NCBI GenBank assembly: GCA_022842255.1
Contig: JALHPW010000319.1
Coordinates: 1-6,228 of the forward strand
Origin: Saprospiraceae bacterium
Lineage (GTDB): Bacteria > Bacteroidota > Bacteroidia > Chitinophagales > Saprospiraceae
DNA length: 6,228 nt
Direction: 5' to 3'
Position 1 is the stretch's first letter. Every line of letters begins with the position of its first letter. Below are positions 1 through 4,947 of the stretch, in pieces. The notes under the pieces were generated by a model. It was not told the DNA's origin. It did no database searches and saw only the letters and a program-made list of their open reading frames with translations. Position numbers and translations under genes: made by a program.

Positions 1-101
1 AGCGTTTTTACCCTTTCAAGCAATGATTCTTCTTGCTCCATGGCTCGGTCGAGCAGGTGCAATACCTGTTCTTTGGTGCGTTTTTCTTTGGTTTTGGGCA
101 T
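1..101 (-). CDS. N-terminal fragment of an unrecognised protein (truncated by window edge)
   Basis: An ATG at 101-99 on the minus strand opens a frame that stays open to position 1, giving 33 complete codons. The peptide starts MPKTKEKRTKEQVLHLLDRA and continues with an acidic, helix-friendly stretch (MEQEESLLERVKT). Its charged, amphipathic composition with regularly spaced Leu and Val suggests a helical or coiled-coil N-terminus. An overlapping minus-strand frame (8-226) gives a Pro/Cys-rich, low-plausibility peptide, so this frame is preferred. The frame is also open upstream of the ATG for at least 29 codons, but that part lies in or beside the palindromic element at 130-281 and the ATG is the first natural start after it. 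No family can be assigned from 33 residues. Alternatively this is chance coding-like sequence. Confidence 0.5.
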   Translation of the reverse strand, partial: MPKTKEKRTKEQVLHLLDRAMEQEESLLERVKT

Positions 102-129
102 GGCGTTTGGGCGGATGACGGTAAATAGG

Positions 130-281
130 AAGAGGCTGTCTCGAAAGGTGCGTTGGGTTGATAAAGTTGATGGAGCTTTATTGTTTGTACCCTAAAAAGT
201 GGATAAGTCCTGCTTTTTGCGTACAATTATCAACGCTAATCAACTATATAAACTCAAATCAACCTTAAGAGACAGCCTCTT
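130..281. mobile_element. MITE-like palindromic element, 13-bp perfect terminal inverted repeats
   Basis: The termini AAGAGGCTGTCTC (130-142) and GAGACAGCCTCTT (269-281) are exact reverse complements. Inner blocks also pair about the same centre (205.5): AAGGT 145-149 with ACCTT 262-266, AGC 174-176 with GCT 235-237, GTAC 187-190 with GTAC 221-224, and A-tract 194-198 with T-tract 214-218. GTTGAT at 166-171 pairs with ATCAAC at 239-244 after a one-base shift. The whole 152 bp can therefore fold as one imperfect hairpin. It contains no plausible gene. Ends of the GAGGCTGTCTC type resemble termini of some IS elements (recollection, not checked). I see no clear target-site duplication, so it may be old, or a terminator-like palindrome rather than a transposed element. 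It lies between the stop at 320 and the gene starting at 101. Confidence 0.55.
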
Positions 282-319
282 TTCAATTTGTACTACAATT
301 TAAGGGCTGCTTACCCAAA

Positions 320-844
320 TCAAGGGTTGTCTTTGTAGAATTGAACCTTGCCCATTTCGGCAAACGCTGCCACCCAAAGTGGCTGATGCGAAGGGGTAAC
401 CATACGAATCACACCCACTACGTCGTAAATGCCTTCTGGAACCGAATTGGCTGGGAACGCAATCACTTGATTGTAACTGGTGCCGGCAGTGGTAAGCGGA
501 ATCGTGGAGTTGTTCACGATGGACAAGTCCTTGTCGAGGTGGCTGAAGGCGCCCAGGTTGATTTCCCCACCACCAAGTTGTTCAAAATAAACCTGAAGGT
601 GCCACTGATTTTCCGGGTTCAGCGATGGGAGGATCAATCCGGAGATAGACCACTGGAACTGGAAATAACAGGCCTGGTTGGTTTGAAGGATACGCTGAAC
701 GTCCAAGTTCAACACTTCCGGTGGGTTGGAGCCGATGGAGCCGCCCTCGATTTGGGTCAAGCCGGCGCCGCCGTTGAAATTAAACCAAGGGGAAGGCAAG
801 GCATGTTCGAACTTAAAAGGTGCTGGACCTAGTGTAGCTGCCAT
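320..844 (-). CDS. Hypothetical protein, about 174 aa, beta-rich
   Basis: The frame runs from ATG 844-842 to TGA 322-320. I do not recognise the family with confidence. The peptide has no signal peptide, no transmembrane segment and few cysteines. It is rich in Gly, Pro, Asn and alternating hydrophobic residues, suggesting a beta-sandwich-like fold. The more structured part runs from about residue 47 (DVQRILQTNQACYFQFQW) through an aromatic strand HLQVYFEQLGGGE and ends in VAAFAEMGKVQFY just before the C-terminus. The start is uncertain. The same frame is open for another 27 codons upstream, back to a TGA at 928-926, and this stretch reads like protein (DDADLEIYIS just before the Met) but contains no ATG, GTG or TTG. 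The antisense frame at 341-832 is judged a shadow. The gene lies 38 bp upstream of the palindromic element, which could serve as its transcription end. Confidence 0.6.
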   Translation of the reverse strand: MAATLGPAPFKFEHALPSPWFNFNGGAGLTQIEGGSIGSNPPEVLNLDVQRILQTNQACYFQFQWSISGLILPSLNPENQWHLQVYFEQLGGGEINLGAFSHLDKDLSIVNNSTIPLTTAGTSYNQVIAFPANSVPEGIYDVVGVIRMVTPSHQPLWVAAFAEMGKVQFYKDNP

Positions 845-1052
845 AATTGAAATGTAAATTTCGAGATCCGCATCGTCGGCATTCAGTCCAGCGGAGGGGT
901 TCTGTCCCTCAATGCCATCGGGCGTTCACTCGGTTTTTGGTGTAGAACTTTTCGTGCTGAACTTGATACAAAGGTGTGAGGCCCGAAATCAAGCCCCGCT
1001 AAACCCACAGTCTTTCCCAAGCAAAATGATGGTCAATCAGCGCTTAAAAAAC
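845..1052. other. Intergenic region upstream of the 174-aa gene
   Basis: About 208 bp between the hypothetical gene and the terminator of the glycogen-binding-domain gene. Positions 845-925 are open in the frame of the downstream gene and may be an N-terminal extension without a normal start. A weak -7-like element, CACCTTTG read on the minus strand (976-969), is one base away from TAnnTTTG. It would place a transcript start near 962, but no correctly spaced -33 TTG is visible. Plus-strand frames here give no plausible protein. Confidence 0.3.
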
Positions 1053-1079
1053 AAAAAAAGCCGCCCCTTTCGGAGCGGC
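1053..1079 (-). terminator. Intrinsic terminator of the CBM48-domain gene
   Basis: Read on the minus strand, GCCGCTCC (1079-1072) and GGGGCGGC (1067-1060) form an 8-bp stem with one G-U pair, closed by a GAAA tetraloop (1071-1068). Seven consecutive T residues (1059-1053) follow, with a further T-rich run beyond. It starts 37 bp after the stop codon at 1117. This is a textbook Rho-independent terminator in the right place and orientation. Confidence 0.88.
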
Positions 1080-1116
1080 CCTATCAAACCTAAATCATCT
1101 CGTATGTGCTTGATTA

Positions 1117-1608
1117 CTAGGCGGTAACAACAGAGTTGTAGGTGCCAAACGGCGTTGGGTGGTAGGCTTCGGCAGCCCAGTCGTTTTCCCATTTTTCGCC
1201 ATTGATGAGGAAGCGGTATTCGTACGAACGTCCTTTTTCGAGCTCAACGGCAGTTTTGAAAGAGCCGTCTTTTTGTTTGGTCAGTACCACACCGTTCTGC
1301 CAGTTGTTGAAATCGCCCAAAACCGCTACGGTTTCAGCATTTTCTACGGCTTCTTTAGGGAGTACAAACGTTACTTTGGAAGTTTTTGCAACAGGGGCAG
1401 CCGCTTTTGCAGCCGCTTTTTTAGCTACTGGTTCGGCCACTTTAACGGCCTTTTTAGCTACTGGTTCAGCAACTTTCACGGCTTTTTCAGCAGCAACAGG
1501 CGCTGCAGCTTTTACGGTTTTCTTGGCTGCAACAGGGGTTTCGGTTTTTACGGTTTTGGCTGCTTTCGTAGCCACTGGGGTTTTGGCGGATTCTTTTTTC
1601 GATGCCAT
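1117..1608 (-). CDS. Small CBM48/AMPK-type glycogen-binding domain protein with Lys/Ala-rich tail
   Basis: The 163-residue protein runs from ATG 1608-1606 to TAG 1119-1117. Residues 5-76 are a low-complexity tail of Lys, Ala, Val and Pro with repeated VA-x-K and EPVAKK motifs, including two tandem copies of KAVKVAEPVAK. Residues 78-163 match the CBM48 / isoamylase early-set fold in the form seen in AMPK beta subunits: KVTFVLP, then VAVLGDFNNW (95-104), the strand YEYRFLINGEKWENDW (129-144) and the closing YHPTPFGTYNSVV. The FNNW tryptophan and the later W residues are positions that contact alpha-glucan in this family. There is no signal peptide, so it is probably cytosolic. Binding of glycogen or another alpha-glucan is inferred from the domain. 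No catalytic domain is attached. The basic tail resembles histone-H1-like tails and could bind nucleic acid or be a flexible linker, which the sequence cannot settle. It is monocistronic, with its own terminator and a promoter candidate in the divergent region. Confidence 0.87.
   Translation of the reverse strand: MASKKESAKTPVATKAAKTVKTETPVAAKKTVKAAAPVAAEKAVKVAEPVAKKAVKVAEPVAKKAAAKAAAPVAKTSKVTFVLPKEAVENAETVAVLGDFNNWQNGVVLTKQKDGSFKTAVELEKGRSYEYRFLINGEKWENDWAAEAYHPTPFGTYNSVVTA
1418..1483. repeat. Two tandem 33-bp units coding KAVKVAEPVAK
   Basis: Units 1418-1450 and 1451-1483 are 33 bp each and identical at 29 of 33 positions. Read on the minus strand they encode the same 11 residues twice in the basic tail of the glycogen-binding protein. 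The four differences are silent at the protein level. This suggests an older in-frame duplication kept by selection on the peptide rather than a fresh slippage event. A weaker, partly matching third unit follows from 1484. Confidence 0.85.
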
Positions 1609-1671
1609 AAATTCTGAATACTAATTTAAGGAAAAATGAAAGTGCGGGGATTCGCTTAGTGTTTTTCCGCC

Positions 1672-1679
1672 GCAAAGGA
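1672..1679 (-). promoter_or_regulatory. Candidate Bacteroidota -7 element for the CBM48-domain gene
   Basis: Read on the minus strand this is TTCCTTTG followed by C, one mismatch from the TAnnTTTG consensus of Bacteroidota sigma-A promoters. It would start a transcript near 1665, about 57 nt before the ATG. The flanking sequence (CTTTGC, then GGCGG and an A-rich run ending AAC) resembles the fabI element at 1865-1872, which supports it. No well-placed -33 TTG is seen. Confidence 0.38.
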
Positions 1680-1780
1680 ACGGCTTTTAGCTGAATTAAC
1701 GCAGTATTGCAAATTATTATTCTGCAAACAGGGTGTTAAATTTTGCTTTTCCAAATTAAAATACTGAAATCGATAAAATT

Positions 1781-1791
1781 CCAATTATTGG
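1781..1791. promoter_or_regulatory. Small perfect palindrome CCAATTATTGG, possible operator
   Basis: CCAAT and ATTGG are exact reverse complements around one central T. The site lies in the AT-rich middle of the divergent region, upstream of both promoter candidates, where a dimeric regulator could act. An 11-bp palindrome in AT-rich DNA can also arise by chance, so the regulatory role is speculative. Confidence 0.2.
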
Positions 1792-1864
1792 CAAATTCTG
1801 GGCCCCCTTCGCCAAAGCTTGTTTTATCTTGAAAAACAGCATCGCAGAGCGAAATACACTTGCC

Positions 1865-1872
1865 TATCTTTG
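1865..1872 (+). promoter_or_regulatory. Candidate Bacteroidota -7 promoter element for fabI
   Basis: TATCTTTG followed by C matches the Bacteroidota -7 consensus TAnnTTTG at all fixed positions. Initiation would fall around 1878-1880, immediately before the heptamer array, giving an untranslated leader of roughly 115-120 nt. The -33 TTG expected some 17-20 bp upstream is not visible (1840-1850 reads CATCGCAGAGC), so the promoter may be weak, activated, or wrongly assigned. Confidence 0.5.
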
Positions 1873-1884
1873 CCGCGAATAACT

Positions 1885-1975
1885 GTTGACTGTTGACCGT
1901 TGACTATTGACCGTGAACCGTGAACCGTTGACCGTGAACCGTCTACCGTGAACCGTCCACCGTCACCCGTGTACC
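1885..1975 (+). repeat. Thirteen tandem copies of a degenerate heptamer (GTTGACC / GTGAACC type)
   Basis: The 91 bp divide exactly into 13 heptamers: GTTGACT, GTTGACC, GTTGACT, ATTGACC, GTGAACC, GTGAACC, GTTGACC, GTGAACC, GTCTACC, GTGAACC, GTCCACC, GTCACCC and GTGTACC. The second T and sixth C are invariant. The first base is G in 12 of 13 and the last is C in 11 of 13. The third to fifth bases vary. The array ends 21 bp before the fabI start codon and begins 12 bp after the -7 element, so it probably forms most of the 5' leader. Single heptamer changes would alter leader length by 7 nt, so the array could act as a length-variable element. A function is not shown by the sequence. Confidence 0.92.
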
Positions 1976-1996
1976 AAATCCACAATTCAACATACC

Positions 1997-2794
1997 ATGT
2001 CTAAAATCCTATCTGGTAAAAAAGGAATCATCTCTGGTGCGCTTAATAGCGAAAGCATTGCCTGGAAAGTGGCAGAAAGATGTGTCGAAGAAGGCGCTCA
2101 AATCGTGCTCACCAATGCCCCGGTTGCCATGCGCATGGGCGAAATCAATGGCCTTGCGGAAAAATGCAACGCTCTGGTCGTCGGTGCCGACGCCACTTCC
2201 ATGGAAGATCTTGAAAACCTGTTCACCAAGTCCATGGACCACTTTGGCGGCAAAGTAGATTTCGTGCTGCACTCCATCGGCATGTCGGTCAACGTCCGCA
2301 AAGGCAAACCATACACCGACCTCAACCACGAGTGGATGCAAAAGACCTTTGACGTGAGCGCCATGTCGTTCCACAAAATGATGCAGACCATCTGGAAACT
2401 CGACGCCATCAATGACTGGGGCAGCATCGTGGCGCTCAGTTACATTGCTGCGCAACGGGTATTCCCGGATTACTCGGAAATGGCAGAATCCAAAGCTTTG
2501 TTGGAATCGTTTGCCCGTTCGTTCGGCTACCACCTTGGTACCGCCAAACACGTCCGCGTAAATACCATCAGCCAATCGCCTACCATGACCACGGCAGGCC
2601 AGGGTGTGAAAGGGTTCCACGACTTTTTCAATTATGCCGATAAGATGTCGCCCCTTGGCAACGCACCGGCGGAGGATTGCGCCAACTACTGCGTTTCGCT
2701 TTTCAGCGATTACACCCGCTATGTCACGATGCAAAACCTTTTCCACGACGGAGGTTTCTCGACCATGGGCATGAACCCTGCACTGATTCAATAA
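1997..2794 (+). CDS. fabI: Enoyl-[acyl-carrier-protein] reductase (NADH), FabI
   Basis: FabI is cytosolic and catalyses the last step of each fatty-acid elongation cycle, reducing trans-2-enoyl-ACP with NAD(P)H. The 265-residue length is normal for the family. The Rossmann N-terminus is GKKGIISGALNSESIAWKVA (7-26), with the SIA motif that distinguishes FabI from ordinary short-chain dehydrogenases. DAT (65-67) lies near the adenine pocket and LHSIG (91-95) on the cofactor face. The catalytic Tyr-x6-Lys is Y159 and K166. Y149, in LSYIAAQRVFPDY, matches the second conserved active-site tyrosine of E. coli FabI (Y146). The substrate-loop region is SQSPTMTTAGQGVKGF (192-207). G95 corresponds to E. 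coli G93, where changes give triclosan resistance, and it is unchanged here. The start ATG at 1997 fits the family N-terminus. The 276-aa antisense frame at 2009-2839 is a shadow. fabI precedes the putative porin by 39 bp. Confidence 0.97.
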   Translation: MSKILSGKKGIISGALNSESIAWKVAERCVEEGAQIVLTNAPVAMRMGEINGLAEKCNALVVGADATSMEDLENLFTKSMDHFGGKVDFVLHSIGMSVNVRKGKPYTDLNHEWMQKTFDVSAMSFHKMMQTIWKLDAINDWGSIVALSYIAAQRVFPDYSEMAESKALLESFARSFGYHLGTAKHVRVNTISQSPTMTTAGQGVKGFHDFFNYADKMSPLGNAPAEDCANYCVSLFSDYTRYVTMQNLFHDGGFSTMGMNPALIQ

Positions 2795-2833
2795 TTTGGG
2801 CAACGTTTCGGCTTCCCGGTCGTTTTGAGGAAA

Positions 2834-4897
2834 ATGCACAGCAAATCAAATTACAAGATTAACCGCCGAGGCGCGGAGACGCGGAGGATTTGGAAATCAA
2901 CACTCCGCGCCGCTGCGCCTCGGCGCTTGGTTTTTGCTTGTATCTTTTGCTGTATTACGGTTTCAACCTTTGCCCAGCAGCCAGCCAGCCCCACCACCCG
3001 TCCGGTGAAACTGCCCGACGAGCCGCTGCTGATTACGTTTGCTTTGTCGCCCGAACGCCTGGTACCAGCAGCCGACACCCTTCCCGACCGCGATTTCAGG
3101 ATGTACGATCCCGCTCGGCGACAGGCCATCGATTGGGGGACGCAAGGAAACCTGGGCTCGGCAGCGCGGCCCTTATTGTTTGAGAATCAAGCTCGTAAAG
3201 GCTTTGATGTGGGCGTCCACTCCTTCGATTTATACATGTTGCAGCCAGCCCAATTAGGCTTTTACCGCAATGTGCGCACCTTCAGCGATGCCTCTTTTTC
3301 GCAAGGCCGAAACCAGTTTGAAACCAACCTGAACGCACGATTCGCACGGACTTTCGAAGGCGGAACCAATTTTTCACTCGAATATCGAACGCTCAACAAC
3401 CTTGGGCAATACCGCTATCAACGCGACAAGCACAATGCCCTGGCCATGGGCCTCTGGGTGCCCGTTGGGAAACGATATGATGGCTTCCTGATTTATACCC
3501 GCAATGTCATTCGCCAACAGGAGAATGGGGGCATCGTCACCGATACGGTTTTTGGCACCGGCGAGTTTGCCGGACCCATTGCGGCGGAGGTTCGCTTGCC
3601 CCGTGAGGCTGCTACCACGCGGCTCGACGACCAAACGCTACAACTTACGCAGCATCTTCGCCTGATTGGCAAAGCGACTACCGGCAAACGCACCCTGCGC
3701 GCCACCCACACCTTTGCCTGGAACCAGCAGCGATACAAATTCGCCGATCAGGGCACGGGTGCGAACGGATTGGGGGATGACCTTGATTTTTTCGATCCGA
3801 TTTTTGTTACGGATTTTCGAGGCATCCGACATTTTGTATCCTTGGACAGAATTGACAACTCCTTCACCATCAATACTTTTAAGACAAAAAATCAGGGACG
3901 CCCCTCTGATTTGTTGGCGGTTGGGTTGACGCACTCCTATTTTAAGGTAAATCAAGAACCCCGCGAGTTCAAGGTTTCCAACCTATTCCTAACCGGCAAC
4001 CTGGCGATTACCCCTTCCGAAAAATTTGCCTTCACCGCACAGGGCGCCTTGGGCGTGTTGGACAATATTGGGGAATATCAATTGCAGGGCGAGCTCTCGC
4101 TGGGACTGGGCAAGGCCGGGCAACTTCGGGCCAGTCTGCTGAGTCAAATCCGGCCGCCAGCGCTGCTGTTTGACCAATTATACGTGAGCAAACGGCAGGT
4201 TTGGGATCATGATTTTGCCAAACCCATTGAAAATACGCTGTCGGCCACGTACGCACTTCCGCTCATTGGGCTCGAAGCCACGGCACGCGCCCATGTGGTG
4301 AACAATTACCTGTATTTTGACCAAAATGCCGTTGCCGCACAGACGACCAGTCCGCTCCAGGTAACCCAATTGTTGGTCCAAGAAAACATCAAATGGGGCA
4401 GCCTCCGCTTCGACAATACGGTGGCCCTCCAACAAGCCAACCGCGACGATGTGTTTCGCCTGCCCAAATGGTTTTCTAAAAACAGCCTCTATTTTTCAGG
4501 GAAAGTCTTCAAAAAACGGATGTTGTTGAACGCGGGTGTGGATTTCAGAATCAACAGTGATTTCCGGCCCGATGGCTACCATCCGCTCTCTTGGCAGTTC
4601 CACTTGCAGGATTCGCTCAGTCAAAAACCGTACCCTTGGATCGACCTTTTTGCTTCCTTTAAAGTGCAGTCTTTCCGGGGTTTTGTGCGTTATGAAAACT
4701 GCGCGACCTGGTGGGATAAAACGCAGGTTTTTTACCAAACCGCACGCCACCCGCATCCTTTTGGCGCCCTTCGTTTTGGCATTGCCTGGAGGTTTATGGA
4801 CAATAACCAAGGCGATGAAAAGGAAACGCCCAATTCGCCCAGCGGCATCAGCCCCAATCCTGCTTCAAGACCCATTGGGCCACGAGGTGGTGGCTAA
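2834..4897 (+). CDS. Putative outer-membrane porin (Bacteroidota Porin_10-like beta-barrel)
   Basis: This is an outer-membrane beta-barrel protein of about 687 residues from ATG 2834, or 690 from an in-frame TTG at 2825; numbering below uses the TTG. A signal peptide runs through a hydrophobic core (LVFACIFCCITV, 35-46) to a likely cleavage after STFA (50), leaving a QQ N-terminus. GNLGSAARPLLFE (108-120), GFDVGVHSFDLYM, the FSLEYRTLNNLGQY strand and GKRYDGFLIYTRN with ENGGI match the signature order I recall for the Bacteroidota 'putative porin' family (Pfam Porin_10). The rest consists of alternating amphipathic strands ending in FGIAWRF (651-657), a typical last strand. A hydrophilic Pro/Gly/Ser tail (658-690, ending GPRGGG) follows it, which is unusual because barrels normally end at the last aromatic residue. 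The substrate is unknown. Residues 14-34 are encoded by an inverted repeat (2864-2925), so the native start is uncertain. It probably shares a transcript with fabI. Confidence 0.85.
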   Translation: MHSKSNYKINRRGAETRRIWKSTLRAAAPRRLVFACIFCCITVSTFAQQPASPTTRPVKLPDEPLLITFALSPERLVPAADTLPDRDFRMYDPARRQAIDWGTQGNLGSAARPLLFENQARKGFDVGVHSFDLYMLQPAQLGFYRNVRTFSDASFSQGRNQFETNLNARFARTFEGGTNFSLEYRTLNNLGQYRYQRDKHNALAMGLWVPVGKRYDGFLIYTRNVIRQQENGGIVTDTVFGTGEFAGPIAAEVRLPREAATTRLDDQTLQLTQHLRLIGKATTGKRTLRATHTFAWNQQRYKFADQGTGANGLGDDLDFFDPIFVTDFRGIRHFVSLDRIDNSFTINTFKTKNQGRPSDLLAVGLTHSYFKVNQEPREFKVSNLFLTGNLAITPSEKFAFTAQGALGVLDNIGEYQLQGELSLGLGKAGQLRASLLSQIRPPALLFDQLYVSKRQVWDHDFAKPIENTLSATYALPLIGLEATARAHVVNNYLYFDQNAVAAQTTSPLQVTQLLVQENIKWGSLRFDNTVALQQANRDDVFRLPKWFSKNSLYFSGKVFKKRMLLNAGVDFRINSDFRPDGYHPLSWQFHLQDSLSQKPYPWIDLFASFKVQSFRGFVRYENCATWWDKTQVFYQTARHPHPFGALRFGIAWRFMDNNQGDEKETPNSPSGISPNPASRPIGPRGGG
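2864..2925. repeat. GC-rich inverted repeat (23-bp arms, 16-bp loop) inside the porin signal-peptide region
   Basis: The arms are 2864-2886 and 2903-2925. They are reverse complements at 20 of 23 positions, with the outer 11 bp (CGCCGAGGCGC) and inner 7 bp (CGCGGAG) perfect. The left arm continues the phrase AACCGCCGAGG and is translated NRRGAETRR; the right arm is translated LRAAAPRR. I recall peptides of this type (NRRxAETQR and its reverse-strand partner LCVSAPLRL) as the chance translation of a dispersed palindromic repeat found in many Bacteroidota and cyanobacterial genomes. Here it sits in frame right after the porin start codon. It would also form a very stable hairpin in the mRNA near the start. 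Confidence 0.8.
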
Positions 4898-4947
4898 TCC
4901 CCACTTTTTGCAAGCGCACCGATTGCGAGCGGCAAAATAAACGCCAC
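4898..4947. terminator. Convergent intergenic gap with possible weak bidirectional terminator
   Basis: Only 50 bp separate the porin stop from the stop of the opposing gene. TTTTGC (4906-4911) and GCAAAA (4932-4937) are reverse complements, with CGC (4915-4917) and GCG (4925-4927) inside, so a hairpin flanked by T and A runs can form on either strand. The stem is interrupted, which makes it much weaker than the terminator at 1053-1079. Confidence 0.32.

Larger units (their letters stand above)
1609..1996. other. 388-bp divergent intergenic region
   Basis: This gene-free stretch separates the leftward glycogen-binding-domain gene from rightward fabI. From left to right it holds a promoter candidate for the leftward gene (1672-1679), an AT-rich middle (about 1700-1800) containing the palindrome CCAATTATTGG (1781-1791), a -7-like element for fabI (1865-1872), the heptamer array (1885-1975) and a short 21-bp spacer before the fabI ATG. 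No frame of either strand gives a convincing small protein. Confidence 0.8.

Noticed and set aside
8..226. A 72-aa minus-strand frame at the left edge
   Set aside because: It runs through the palindromic element and gives a Pro/Cys/Thr-rich peptide without structure; the overlapping frame from ATG 101 is better.
341..832. A 163-aa plus-strand frame opposite the 174-aa gene
   Set aside because: The minus-strand reading has a more protein-like composition and recurring beta-strand pattern. The plus-strand reading has no recognisable motif, though I cannot exclude it fully.
912..1127. A 71-aa plus-strand frame
   Set aside because: It runs across the terminator hairpin and the end of the opposing gene and has an Arg/Lys/Ser-rich composition typical of noncoding sequence.
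1159..1624. Two plus-strand frames opposite the glycogen-binding gene (1159-1617 Phe-rich, 1202-1624 Ala/Thr-rich)
   Set aside because: Their composition is a direct consequence of the antisense Lys/Ala codon repeats, and the minus-strand CBM48 motifs are unambiguous.
1885..1975. CRISPR array or cluster of TTGAC -35 boxes
   Set aside because: Seven-base units without spacers cannot be a CRISPR array, and TTGAC boxes are not the promoter signal of Bacteroidota; the periodicity explains them.
2821..2834. Shine-Dalgarno site GAGG before the porin ATG
   Set aside because: GAGG ends only three bases before the ATG, too close for normal spacing, and genes of this phylum rarely rely on such sites.
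2009..2839. A 276-aa minus-strand open frame opposite fabI
   Set aside because: It lies almost wholly antisense to a clear FabI, is rich in His, Arg and Val as expected from reading a GC-biased gene backwards, and shows no family motif.
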